A stretch of DNA of 63,443 nt from Phoronis australis (taxonomy: Eukaryota; Phoronida; Phoronidae). Shown piece by piece: positions 15,501-30,500 of this stretch (within the stretch, counting starts at the first letter, position 1; each line of letters starts with the position of its first letter). The translations under genes and the position numbers were made by a program. The notes below the pieces were generated by a model. The model saw only the letters and a list, made by a program, of their open reading frames with translations. It did no database searches and was not told the origin of the DNA. The stretch spans positions 126,824-190,266 of the forward strand of contig NMRA01000263.1 in assembly GCA_002633005.1 (NCBI GenBank). The letters are read 5' to 3'.

Positions 15501-18500
15501 TGCCAAGTCATGCATGCAATCCCTCATTACACACCAATTATGTCATAAACTAAAGCTGCCAATAGAAAGTAATTAACCGTACAAGCCAAAAGCATTCGGA
15601 CAACATAACCCAGAATTCCCTGTCATAATAGTTGGGAAGAAGTCTAATACACCGTCAGAGTAGTCTCCCCTGATGACAGAGAATGAAGGGGAAGTAACTG
15701 GACAGTTAGTAATGTAGCTAAGCCATTCTGTATAATTCCTCCCTAATAGTTATTACCAGCAACGTTTGCTGTTAACAGATAATGGGGAAGCGGTATTTTC
15801 TCTGAATATTTTTGTCTTGTACTGTGCTTGCCTGCAACAAGCAATATATTCTATGTAACCAGCTTGCTTGTGAAAAATGAAGAATGTAAAACTTATTAAT
15901 TAAAGAATACAGTCAGGTTGATGAATTCAAATTAAAGTTGTTTACTATCAGAGTGTAAGGATCATAACCATTTTTGTCTTTTTCTATGTTAAACGTACAC
16001 TTTTGTGCTAAATAATTTAAAAGTTTCCATGAATTATGACTAGACATGGCCTGTTATTAACTGGTGATGTACCACCACCAGTTGGTGCTCTGTTGTGCTA
16101 GGGTTACTGAAACTGTCAATTCAGGGCACAGGAAACTTTAACCAATATCCGAGCTGTTATGTGTCTACAACGTAATAGATTTTTTCATTTCCAAAAATTG
16201 ACAGCACCGACTTCATAGCCCAATAACTTCTACAGCAAAAAGCACAATCAAGCAAAACAGCACATCAATGCATTTGCTATTAGTCAACCACACAATAAAA
16301 TGTCTCAAACTTTGAGTATTCCCGTCCAAAACAAGAGAAATTTCAGAACCAAAAATGGCTTATTTTCATACGATTCAGAGTAGTTTAAAATTTTCTTTTT
16401 AACAGCTTTCCCCACAGGGTTTCCACAAGAACTTAATGCGGCAAATTTCAACATTTTTTGGAAACTGCACTTTCTCAGTCTGTACGACACAATATGTAAT
16501 ATCAAGACAACACAAAGACGCACCTTGCCAGTCAAATCCTTGCTGATCATACACCATACTGCCAAATCGCGTACCCGTGTCCACAGTCCTCGGCTGTCCA
16601 CCCTTGCCTCTACCATCCCGATCAAATCCATACCTGGACGAAACAGAGGTCTCAATTAGGCGATCTCAAAAATAAAAAATAATCTGTAATGTCTCAAATG
16701 AGAAATTCATACCAAAAGCTCTAGGAACTGTCGCTAGCTTTGTGCTGTTATGACTGCTAGACATTATTATCAATTGAAAATCAGAATAGCTCAGCTAAAC
16801 CAGATTAATTATTTTTCTTGCAGTAACAGCCTAGTGGGTTTAAACTACTAGAGAGCTTGCATGTGCGACAATCGTGCAATTTTATGGTGATGGGCCAAAG
16901 TTCATAGTTCACGTGCATCCTTCGGTGCGAAAAATTGTTGAAACTCTTCCCCATGCATACTAGTCAATAACAAGAAAAATGAGTTTTCATCCCCGTTTGG
17001 ATACTTAGATTAAGTATCACTTTAAATAAAAGTTGTTAACATTTTTACTCACAGAAAGTCATGTTTTGAAATCAGTAAATAAACATGCAATTCATTTTCT
17101 GCAGAATTTTGTCCCACATTTTACTTAAGGTCGCACATTTCATTAGAAGGTCGCACATTTCATTTGAAGGTCGCACATTTCATTTGAAGGTCGCACATTT
17201 CATTTGAAGGTCGCACATTTCATTTGAAGGTCGCACATTTTATTTGAAAGTAGCACATTTTCCAGTCTTGTAGGGAGGTTGGGCTCAGGATTTTGCCAAT
17301 CCGAATTGAGGTCTGAATCACGATAACAAAGAGCACACTGCACAAACCTGTCGTATCCATCTTTACTGAAGCCATACAGAGCAGAGAGTAGCCTGGCTGT
17401 ACGTGTACAGCATGTGCCCATCACACAATGCTGTTGACAAGCCTCCAGTGACTTGAAGTTGTTAGCATTTCCAGCACAACCGTTGTAGGTAAATGGCTCA
17501 CAGGCTATCGTACGGAAGTTGTAGAACCAACGTTGGCTGCCTTTATCACAGCTTCCTAGAACCAAAATGTAATTAAGCAACGTCAAGAGTTGCAAAATTA
17601 TGAACAAAGTATGTCGCATTTTCATGATAACAAAGTAAACTATTACGTTGGAAAACATTGATGTCAATTGGCATTTTTACAGACAAGGAAAAACCCCCAC
17701 AAATTACTGTGATGATTTACAAACTAGGTACAAGGATACGAGGTAGCATGTATCCAATATTAGCAGCCAGCTTACTGAGCAGGCAATCTATCCAATATCA
17801 ACTGCTAGCTTTCTGAGCAGACGATGAGCTTGACCTAATTAGTGCTTCACGGGGCTTCAAAACATCAGTAAAATTGCAATTCAGTTAATATTTTAATTTA
17901 AAAGTCTTGAAAATCAGAAGCCTTCCTTCAATACACAGACGTGTACCTGAGTCCATGGGCAGTGCACACACTTGAGATGCCGTCCACTCGCATGTGGGGC
18001 CCTGATACCCTGGTGGGCACATACAGGTGGTGAGACTAGGATTACTTGGCCACTGGGACTGTGAGCATGTGCCTCCATTCTTGCATGGGTTTGGATGGCA
18101 CGGATCGGCTGAAAGCAAATTAATGTGCAAAGACTGTTGTCTCCCCGTGTGTCACGCAATATGAATTGACCAATGCCAACTGTGCAATAATTGCTGTACT
18201 GTCAGTGCTAGGAGAGCACCTGCCATCCTTTGTCTGTTCATGGGCCAAACCCATGATTTTCTACATAAGGGTCAGAATTCAGCAATCTAACTCAAGGTGG
18301 TACTCGAAACTCAATTAAAAGTCGATGAATTGCATGGGATGCTTCGAGTTAACTCAAAAATGTGTAGTACTACTCCATGATTCATTTTCGAGTCTGTATC
18401 TTAGTCAAGTCTCGGTTTGGAGATCAGATCCTGAACCAAAATGTTAACAATACCAACAACTGTTTCATTAACGCCACATTTACAGAGTGAAAAGGGGGAA

Positions 18501-21500
18501 GATTATGTAAACAAACACCAGCAGATTTACATCTGTTCAGTTTAAATTACAAAAGTTGCAAAGCAAAGACTTGATGAGGTCAAGGCCTGGGGGTTAACTG
18601 GATTAAAATCTATTAATGAAAGAGTAATGCTTTTTAGGAGGGCCCCCAGAGACAAGGATACAACAAGGTTAGAACTATTTGACTAATCACATGATATGGC
18701 TTGCATAAACTTCAAAATATCATGCAATGATATAGACCAATTTCCTCGTCAAGTTTTGAGAAAAGTAACTTTGCTGATCTCTGGCCCTAGAATTAGAACA
18801 GTTTACACTTTTGGTGACTTTTTATTGAAGAGACATTCATTATTAACTGATGCTATAACTCCATCTGGGCGTGGATTCATCCATTGACATACACGAATCA
18901 TGTGATGACTAATGCCATTGCAGTCAAAGTCAACAAACGTCTTGCCCTTACTTGTATCTGGTGTGCAATCTACACGTCGACCACGGTGATACCAAACTGC
19001 CTGGCAGTCTCCGCAAAAGTCGATCGTACAAGTGGCTGATGGGAAGGCAGCACACATCTCAGTCTCACATGGATTACTGGTGCACATAGCAACCTGCTGA
19101 TTGTAGTCACAACCACACGTGTGGAGGATGGGGGTCGTATCGAAGCAGAAACGTTGAGAACTGATTGGCAGCTTCGGTGTTACCTCTACTTTAACACCCA
19201 CTGTAAAAAGGAGAGAGATAGGACACGAGTTAAATCTCCAAAAGTTCACTCACTTGGACACTGTAACCCACGCCTATAACATACAATTAACAAATTATCC
19301 ATTCCTGCATTGGCACCTGCTTGCACCATCGGAAAGCTTCATGCTATTTCCAATTTAAAACAGTAACTTTTTACATTTACCAGACACTTCCGGCTGGGCT
19401 TGAAATGACCAATGACAAAGGAGAGGAAAAATTTCAAGGTGATGTATCTTTCTACAAATAAATAGGTTTGTGTGATAGAAATAACTAGTAAAATTTAACT
19501 GAAATGAATGTTTTTGCAACGATAAAAGATTACACTAGACAGAAAAGAGGAAACTGGAAATCAAAGAAGAGGAAATTGAAAGCAAAAGAGGAAATCCTCT
19601 TAAAGGAGGAAAATTCAAAGTCCTGTTCTAGGCACTGATCAAAAAATTACCAGCAGTTGGAAAACTAACATTCAATTTCAAGAAAACATCAATCAACCTA
19701 CTCTGTATGTTCCCTGGCCTGCTTATCCAGTACTGAGTGAACAAGCTGTTAGACACGGGCCCTAAACCTGTACATGTTCTGGCAAGAGTTTGTAGAAATG
19801 CCTTGGGTTGGTGGTGCAGAATCTCCATAATGATCTTGGATTGCCATGGACCGATGGGTCTAAGATATGAGTAGTTGCACACAGGTGTCGCTAGTGGCTC
19901 TAAGAGGACTTGATACTGGCGAATGACTTCAGATGTCAGACCTACATAAGGAAAACATCGTAAATGGACTTTGTGGAAAGCACTTTCTAGTAATTAGCCC
20001 TCAGACCCACAATTCATTTAACAAGCACAGAGTAAGCTGGGTCTGACTGAACGAAAATTTTATGTGAGTAAGGCGAATTCAAAGGTAAAAATCATAAAAT
20101 AAGACAAGTCGTTTTGCAAAATGTCTTACTTTTACGTTTTACTCCGACATCAAGTTTTCAAAAAAAATTTTACTGCACAAGCGTACTCAAATTTCTGGTG
20201 CCCATTCTGGACCCAAATTACTTTTTCAAGTTATCAGTCTGTCATCAACAATTTCTAAAAAAAATTTGGAAAGGAAATTTACGTAATATCAGTGACTTAC
20301 TGCTGGTGTCGAGGCACCCTACATCAAATCCACTAGTGACCCTGTTGCCGAAACGGTCCTTTCCTTGGCGGTCCACTCCATAAATGTTGAAGCCATATTT
20401 GTCAAACCCATAACGATCATAGCCCTCTCTGTCATAGCCCCTAAAGTTATAGCCATCTCTGTTATAACCTGAGAAATAAAGGCAGTAAATTGTACAGTAT
20501 TACCTTGGAGGTTATATCAATCCTCACATATCCTGAAAAATAAAAACAGTGAATTTGACATTGATTTTATAATCGTGAAGTTTATAAACTCCTGTTATAA
20601 CTTGAGAGAAATAGACAGTAAATTGTGCTTCACAGCAGTTGAGGTTATGACCATCCCTAGTGTAACCTGAAGAACATGCAGAAGCAGAGGGCTATGGAAG
20701 AACAAACGAGTTACTAACTACTTATGTCTAAAATTTTGGTAAGCAAAGACAACCTTAAGTATACCGTTGAACACACATTGAGGGATAGACATAAATACCA
20801 AATGACCCCAAATGTTTTGTGGTTCACTATGACAGTAACAGGTGACCATACCTTGTCTATCATGACCATGTCTGTCGTATCCACGCCTATCATAGCCAGT
20901 TCTGTCATACCCATAGCGGTTATAGTCATCGTATCTATACAGGTTCCTGGTGTCCAATCTCCCTGCTGAGTCACGTCCGTGGATATTGTAACCGTCACGA
21001 TCATAACCTCGGCGATCAAAGCCCCATCTACATGAAGTAAACATGAAAAACAAATGGTAACACACAGCTTCTCTATGAGAATTGTAAGATTGTATGAGCA
21101 GTTACATGTGGTAATTTTCCACTTAATATTTAGTACACAATATGACTGAAATTCTATTATTAGATTTCTCCACAAAAATAAAGATTACAAACATTTTAGT
21201 CTAGTACAAGCATGGTTTGCAATGTGTAGATGTAAAAAAGCAGCAAACAGTAATCAGCTATAAGATTGAAAAATGGAAAATGACCACTTTGTCAATTATT
21301 GTTATGAGAATTCAGAGGACAATTACCACAGTTAAGAAATAGTACAGCAGTGAGAAAGTGTGGATAGATTAGCTAGCATCACAAATGAAGAATTCACTTT
21401 GCTCAAACAATGGTACTGACAGTGAAAAAGTGATGCTTCAACTCAATGCAGATTCTTAAAAGAAAGCACCGCACCAGATAAAATGCAATTAATCCTTCGT

Positions 21501-24500
21501 GACAGATACTGAATATGAGGCCATTACCCCAGTGTGGTCAGTAAACCTGCTGCCAAATCAGATACACAGGATGTGATCATAACACCTACTTGACGAAGCC
21601 ACTCAACTGAGGTATTATTACAATTTTAACAAAGTACACAATAACAGAAACAAATTAGTCACGTCAAATTTCATTTCTTAAAATTTCTCGTAAAAAATAA
21701 CAAGGAAATTTGACTTCAGTGTTGGCTTAGTTCATACTTCAAGATTGTCACCAAGCAATATTGACACAATTTTGAGCATTAATAGCAAAGTACTAAGACT
21801 TTAAGATTTGAAAAATGTCAAATTTAAAAAATAGCTTTGTTCCACTGTATCAGAAACTGTGTAATCAGACTTTGAAAAATGACAATTTAGCAATCACTTG
21901 TGTGTGAGCAACTGTCAGAAGAATTGCCATAGGTTTTTAACTGGCCCTCGTTCTTATTGGCATTGCATGATTACGGTACATAATATCCACCACACATCCA
22001 TACCACTAACCTGTCATAGCCATGCACATCATAACCATCATAGCCATACACCTGTAGTGTGTCATTACAAGGCAAACCGTCAGATGGTAACTCATACTTG
22101 ACACATAATGCAGTGGAATCAACAACAGACTTGGCCAAGACATTGAACGGCATCAAGACTACATCTGAGACTTGAGGTGGCAACGTTTTCTTGTTGACAG
22201 CGTCGCCCAAATCCTGCCACCGTGTGTAAAGCATATCGATGTAGCTGTGGAACGCATAAAACAATGGGTCGTTTGTAGCGGTGGATAGCGCCATGTCACC
22301 ACCAACAAAGTTGCGGGCATAGACTGCGACCTTTCGGAGCAACTGGCTTAGTTCCAGGTAGGATTTGCTTTTCAATGCAATGGCTATCTCCACTGCGTTT
22401 GGAATTGTCACTTTTTTGTTAAACTGCCTCCGTATGCATGGCCTCCAGGACCCTGGTGGACCAAATGGGTGATCAGGTACACAACCGTCACTGCCACCAT
22501 CTCCTCCGAAGTAGTTAGGTTGCCAAACGATGGCATTTGAGAAGTCGCCAACATCAGTAGTGAAATCAAAATAAGGTATGGTAATGTCGCAGTCAATTTC
22601 TCGTAGTTTCTGTTCCATGCGATGAATAAACAGCCTATGCCAGGGAAGGAACAGTGCCAGGCTGTTTGATTGGACGATGAAATAGGAATACATGTTACGA
22701 TACTTCGACCAGACGTCATCTGCCTTATCTAGACGAAGTCTTTGAACAGCTTGTTGAAATTTGAACATCTCGCTCCTGGTAAGATCACGTATTTCTTTTC
22801 TGACATGTGTCTTTGAACAACTGAAATTACAACCACCACATTACAGACCATTTAACACATATACATCATTTTTATACAAGATTACCCTTATTATCAGATG
22901 GGGTTGTTATTTCATACTCTAGACATTCAAATAGTGCCCTCCTTGGTGATAATTCATCAAAATCTCATGTATGGTCTAAAAGCTGACAAAGTGTAATAGA
23001 CTATTTGCATGACATGTATAAACGCTAGCAATGCAGATACATCCGGAAAATAAAAATCCTTTGACATCATTCCTACACAGCCAAAACATCACACACGAGT
23101 GTATAACTTAGCGAGTAAGATCAGGCTCAAAACTCACTCCAAGAAAACCCTAAGTTACCCTATGCCAAATTGTTATCGAAATGTTCATTTAACAATTGTT
23201 TGAATGGTTTATTACACAGTAGTTGTCTATGGGTTCACACTGACACAGTATTTGATATACAAAAAGTTATGTACATGAGGTACCACAACCAACGAATCTT
23301 ACAAACATTACACAGGAAGTTCGTGTGCGCTGTTGATACATTTTATCTTCATTGCGTGTACATCGAATTACTTGCAAATCACAAAAGTCAAGCGTGAATT
23401 GCCCTGTACAAAAAAATTACCTGCAAACTATTTCGTGATCCCTCACACACTGGCAGGTGTCACACCCCACCCGGAAGGTCTCCGATACTTTGTACGTGGT
23501 GTTGTCGTACCGACATCCCTGCTCGATTGGTCGACACAAGTTTTCGGCACAGGTAACTCCAGGTATGAAACACACCACGTCGTTGTCACTAGTCTTATCA
23601 AGACTTCGGCATGTCGCCATGTTGTACTCCTGGATCGCAACATTTATAATGCATAATTTTAAAAACAAATAATAATGTTCACCATAATATATACATAAAG
23701 TAAAATCTCCATAAGTCAAAAGCATTAAGTTGGTTTTTCATTTATTTACGAAATTTCCGCTTTGGTAATGCTGCCGTATTTCAAATGCATTGTGGCACGG
23801 TTATCGGCTCGTAAACCTGCCGTGACATAACAGATAACTGGGTGACGTGTAAATCATGACGTCACTTGCGTGCACCAGAATTGAAAAAACCAAGCCTTTT
23901 TGGTAAGAGTACAACAAAGCAACTATCACAGGAAAATGAGAGATTAAACACCAGCCTCAAAATGCACCGAATAAATACTGAGATTAGCAGACTTTTGCAA
24001 AAAAGATTCTCATGGAATATGCCATCGGACAACACTGAAGTTAAATCTCACCACCTGCAATACAAATTATGAATCAGGTTGTATGTTCACAAATTATCTA
24101 CGATATCACTGAATGCTTATGAGAAAACAAGCCCCCCACAATGCATTTGAAAAAGACAGCAGCCCAGCAGATGAAATCTCCGGAATTAGGATGTAATTCC
24201 ACCGTGTGGTTATTAAACTTCCTGCATTCAGTCTTTCAGATATTTTTTTACTCCGGTAGGATAATACCAAGTGAACTTTATTGTAGAACCAAACCAGCAG
24301 GCCCAAAACACTTTGAGTCACAGATATGCAGTCAACATCATCCAATCTCCATACACATAGTGATCATGGAATTCTCTCTACCTGGATTTTGAGGATCAGT
24401 CAGAATGCACAGGATACTGGCAACTGGACTGTATTTTCACTATGGACTAGTAACTAGTCTAGCAATTAAGGATATTATCAGACTCTGGCTGATAGAATTA

Positions 24501-27500
24501 ACCCTGGTAAAATAATCAAACAAGAATGTCATCTGGCTTGGTCAGATCAACGTAACCCTGGTATAATAACTAAGTATCTTAAAGGAACTCTCTTCTCCAC
24601 AGCACCTCTGTGCATTATAAGTAAAGAATGAGATAACATTAGATTTACTCGCAAGATTCTTGTGTCCAAGGTACTCACTCAAAACTTTCTAATGGTGTAT
24701 GCACCCCCCCCCCCCATAAAGGCACAGCTGGTGCCTGTAGACGGACATTCATATGGCAATCCTTGAGTGATAGATTTGAACTATGGTTTGTCAACAATGT
24801 ATTCAAACTCTGAAATAGGGTGAGTTCACACTTCTGGTTTTCCAAGAAAATATGAATTTCAATATACGTAAACATCACACAATCTTACAGTAACAATTAT
24901 TCAGTTTGGAACATAGTATGATATAAAACTTCATTCCGTCAATTTTTTAACAAATTAGAAAAACATAAATTTCAGGAAATTTTATTTTGCTAGAAACATG
25001 GTTTGCATGGTATAACTGTTACCAAACTACATTATGTTACTGGATGTGATAAGGCATTGACAACAATGTAGTAAGCAATTATGGAAATAGGAAAACACCA
25101 ATTTTAGGAATTATCTTTGTCTTGAACTATTGAATTTTCTTTAAATATTTATTGTAAACAATATATATATATTTCCTTTGTATTGCATGAAAATGATGTC
25201 CAAAGAGTGTTAGTTATGATTTTTTTCACAGAGATCACTATAATTTCGCACAAAATTCACGATTTTGTTTTTCCATTTTATGAGCTTGTCTGAGACCTTT
25301 TCTAGGCAGAACTCAGCAGTCAAAAATCAAGTCTCACTTTTTCAAGGAATGTTGGGATCATCATTTTTGACAGAGGAAGGGGTAAAAGGAAATCCAACAC
25401 ACATTATGTAACTAACACCGAATTTTCAGGTGATATACTAAATATTTAATGTTCAAGGAAGTTCAGTGAATTCTATGAAAAATTATAATTTCTTTAAATC
25501 TAGACATGTGATAATAATGAAGGTGATTTTAATTAGTAAACTGAAACTAGAAGAACACTTTGAAATTGGAGATTAATGGGCCTCCAGAACATGTGCATGG
25601 CCTCATTTCACTATTTCAAATCAAAAGGTTACCATACACATGTCATCCTGCAATACTAACAGTTCCTCAAAACACCAATACACACACCACACCTCCGAGA
25701 ACAACGCAGAAACAGTTGACTTACCTCACACTTATACTCAACTCTTGTTGAGGCTGACCCAGTTCGGTACGTACAAGCACCCACCAAACAGGCTCCCTCA
25801 CACTGAGAAACACTGAGAAAGTTGTTAGGGTTCCCATTACATCCTGTTAATAAATATTTATGAACCTGTTAGTATCACCTTCAAACACACAACCACAGTG
25901 ATGGGAACAAGAACATTACTGCTAAATCAATTGGTCACTTGGCAAGTTAAGTACTGCAGTATGTCTCTTAAGCTTTGTTGTGTTGTAGGAACTGATCTCT
26001 GTATGAGCTTAACTTGAGCTGTAAACTACTTATTGAAAACCACAGTACTGAGCATGAGTAAGACACACAAAAGTACCTGTATTAAGAAATGCACCACATG
26101 CAAAACACCTGAGAGTTCAAAAGTGAAACACTTGAGAGCACTTTTTCAAGACATAATACAATGAAGTAAAGCTCTATATCTGTGCATGTACAGCACTAAT
26201 GCCCATTACCACTGATATCTCTGAGGTTTGTAACAAAACACTTAACAGAATATAAGTGGTGGTTTTCCATGTTCTTCAAGGAAGCATCAAGCTTGAATAA
26301 AACACAATCTCTGCATAAGAGCATATTCACAGACAAAAACAGATTTCCTACCAGAAAACAGGAATGGCTGACAGTTCTGCAGACTTGCATCATAGTAGTA
26401 TCGTTGTGTGGGTGATGCACCACACTTCTCCCCTTCTTCCTTCTGGTAGACGCAAGGATTAGTCTTGTGTTGGCATTCAGGACCGGTACACCATGGTGGA
26501 CACACACAAGTGTAATTTTTATAGCCAGGGTTGCCAGCACATGTGCCACCATTCAGACACGGGTGATTAATGCATGGATCTGAAACAAATATAAACAGGG
26601 AGCTTGTGGAAAAAATGAAGGTCAGATTATTAATTAAGTATGGCAATAGTCAATTGTATAGAAGAACGGCTACAGATGTGTGCCCATCACAAAGTAGAGA
26701 TTTGTGGGATATTTCTTCGTGCCGCATGTTATTTGGAAAATTGAGTTGTTTTATCTGCTGTGAGAGAATAAAAACCCATAACCCATTGCAAAAGTGATAC
26801 TTCCTCATCCCTGAGCAGGAAGTTGTGGAATGTTATTTCTTACTGCCACCTGCTGGCTGGAAAAATTCTCCACTTATTTTGCACAAAAATTATTGCCAAA
26901 ATTGTCAATTCTCCATTTTTCAAAGGCTGATTACTTTAACAGTGGCGGATTTAGAGGGGGGCCAAGTGGGTCAAATAAGTCAAGAATTTGCTTACTTTTT
27001 GTGATGAGGGGCCCTAAGTGCTAAAGTAAAAACTTTCGCAAGCTAGACACCTTGCATAAGTTGATGCTGCATCGACTCAGACTGCCGTGTACATTTGGTA
27101 AATGGCCTATGCAAAATTCCTCAATCACTGATAATTCGTTAATGATTCGCACAGTGCCATTGCCAGTCAACTGGTGCATTATTGTCAATATTCACACCAC
27201 TGTGTCCGTATGAGGCACAAATGAAACGGCTGATAATAGCAAAATATCACGTTATCGATAGGGGTCCATTATTCACAATCAATGACTATTTTCATAAACC
27301 ACTTTGATGAGCGGATTGCCAGATCTAAGATACGCCCTTCTTGGCTACAGCCAGATGTTCCAACTTTAATAAAACGGATCTCCGGCTATGACCTTCAGTA
27401 AGTTTTTGTTAAACTGGCAGTGCGCACCACAGTGCATGGACGTAATTTACCTTCCTTTACAGTACAAAGCCTCTCAAAAGAAAATCACGCCGAGGAAGAA

Positions 27501-30500
27501 ATATAGCAGAGTCAAAAGTCAGATGGACGGTCAGTTAAGTGACCAGAATGATTCTGAGAATTATCCTGAATGCAGTACACAGTAAACACAGAAATGTCCC
27601 CTAAAATACATATTTACAACATTAGCAGCTACGTCAGCTGTACATCCACTGACGACGACACCAAGTTTAAAGTCATCATAAATCAACATTCCAATCTCAC
27701 CAACCAATCACTTCAATGGCAGCCAGATTGCAGGGTTATTCTGGTGAAGCTTTCATTCAAGAAACACTTGCCATTCACTCACGTGATTTTGCATATTAAC
27801 TTAATCTTGCTTCTATCGGTCTATGGAAAGCTACCAAGTTCAACATTTATCAACAATAACCCGCGAGAGGTCAACATCAAAAATATAAATGGAGATAATA
27901 CTAGAACAACATAAAATATTAACATCCACACACACCTCAAGGAATCACAAATGACAAAGAATCTAAATTTAATTGGGGGCGGATAGACAAGGAATGATAT
28001 CCTGCCCAAAATTAAAATGGCCAACAAAAGCCACTGAGGAAGTCAGTCCACAAAAAATCATGAGAAAAACATTGGATGTGTAAACTATCACCATAGAGAC
28101 AAGAACAGGACTGGAAGAACCCCAACAGAGGGTGAGAAAGGTGAAATCAAGCCAGGACTAGTAACAGATGAAATGCAGGAAATGTGAGTATAATAGCAAC
28201 AAACATTGCCACAGTAACAAGTAATTTAATTACCACTCAGTGGTTGTAGTTAAAGCAAAGTTAGGAAGTGAAAATGCTACAATTACACCTTCATAGGAAC
28301 AAGAAAATATTTCACAGTTCAGTTGCTACCACTGCTAGTACCAGGGTGAGTAACCCAAGGAAATGTTAGAGGAAAAGAGTAAACACTGATGGCAGGGCAA
28401 ATGTGTGAGAAAGTTATAGTAAACTAGGCTAAGTCTAAAGGAAATACCTCATGACCAATGTCAGAGGAAGGAAATAGTCTTTATAGTTTTTCACTCAACA
28501 TGACAAAATTTAGATATTTAATTAGTTGGTTGTCTGATTACAAAAACAATTCACAGTTTCACACCACAAGATTTTCCCAATAATTTGACAGGAAATTCAT
28601 AACTCTAGACTTTTAATGGACAATTGCTGCTTGACCTCATTCTAAAATACAAACATTTGATTTAGACCTCTTTGCACTATAAAGCTGGTCTCAACCAGAG
28701 ACCAATCTCACTAGTAAGCTTGCTTAAGTGAAAATTGACAACTTCATACTTTGAATAATGAGTTTATCGTGGTAAAATTGAGCCTCAGAAGCAACCATTC
28801 AATTTCAAAAATTAAAAACCCTTACTCACTGCATTAGAAAAATCTAAACTGCAACTTGGACAAAAACAGCATGCTTTAAAACTCCGCCATATCTGTCTTT
28901 AACAGTCGTTACAGGCTTAACACTGACTTACCATAGCACTCGGGAATATCTGTTCGCAATGAACAAACTGGGCGGCCATTCTAAAGAAGAAACAAAGTAC
29001 GAAACAAGTGGCTTTTTTTGAAAAAATGGCAATCATGTAAAAACTCAAAATCACAAACATATGAAAGAGCAAATTTGTGAAAATTAGCATTTCAAATGTG
29101 TTGGGTAACAAAGATAGAAGATAGAGAATGAAAGTCAAAAATGAAAACAAACTTAAAATAATGATGAACTAACATATGTGCTGCCCATAAACTATGGAAA
29201 CTAAATGAGGCCACCTTTAAAATATTTTTGTTAATTGCCCAATACCCAGCAGGTAAAATATTTGATTTTTATATGCCTCATTTTTGGGAATGCTAATTTT
29301 TGTTTTTCCAAAATCCATTATAGTTAACAGTCAACAGCACAAAGGGAAACAACTTTCATTTCAATTTATCCTCAACTATTAAATTTAGTACATCCATGAT
29401 TAGACATTGTTGATAAACCAGTGAACTGAGACTGAAAATGAAACTCATGGAGCCTTGACTGTGTTAAACACCACAATCTACATGTCCCACATTTCTGTCA
29501 CAAAATAAACTGACAAAATACATTTTCTAAAATGTTATTTCCCACAAAAACAAAATGAAACAATTTTTCATGACCTCACAAAATGACTGTCTAGCAAAAT
29601 AATGGGTTTTATTGCCTATAGTCACATGAAATTTTCCATACGTTTATCCTTTTTTAAGGTTCCACGAGTTTCCACACATGGAAATTATTTCTGCCATTTT
29701 CCAAGTTTTCTAGTAGGAGTGGGAAACATAAAACTGTAAACAAGGAATTCAATGTAAAATTTCTTTCATCCATGACCAAGTCTACCGGACATTGTTTTAA
29801 TCACCTTACCTGACAGGTACAGAGAGTGCATTGGTCGCGGTTCCAAGACTCGCCTTCTTGAAATACGGAACCATCGGAAGAGCATTGTGAGATGCATTTG
29901 CACATTTCAAGACGTGACACTCGTTTGTGTAACTCACTATTCTGAAAACAAATTAAATACCACTGCACTTCTAGAAAAATGAAACTGAATCCTAAAAATA
30001 TAATTATTTATGCAAACAGAACTCAGCTAATGTCGATTAGTACCACACGTTTATCAAGAAACTGATTTTACAGACACACACACAACGTCTACACTGTCAA
30101 TGGCCATAAAAGAAAATATTTTAAAACGAAATAAAATAAAATACAAATAAAGCACTCAAACAGAGCACAAGTACATTTGACAGCACAAGTAAAAATACCC
30201 GAGCTTGGAATCAAACTCAGTCAAATGGATTGAGTGGAAATTGAATTAGTATTTTCCGAGACTGTAGTCAGCAATATTTAGCAAAAGCCTGCGCGACTGG
30301 TGTCAGATATTTAATGTGCTTAAAATTATCTGCAGACAATACAACGAAAACTGAAACAGTGCTTGAAAAGTCAGGGAGTAAAGAATTTCAAAAATTATAA
30401 AGTTGACATTCAATTGGTAAGTCAACTATTCTGGGGCCTACGGTGCGGGTTCGTTTCCCACCCCTGTACAATTACAATAAAGTAACAAAAATTTTGACTC

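Noticed and set aside
18803-18951. Extension of the Cys-rich exon to DFDCNGISHHMIRVCQ
   Set aside because: No donor there gives the phase needed for the EGF exon. The strong gtaagg donor after 18952 does.
2550-26965. GGCGGATTTAG/GGTGGATCTAGG segments at 2550 and 26940 as ends of a defined element
   Set aside because: Similarity is short and no matching second end was found.
30429-30470. GCGGGTTCGTTTCCCA as a Pol III B box of a tRNA or SINE
   Set aside because: No A box at the right distance and no tRNA fold.
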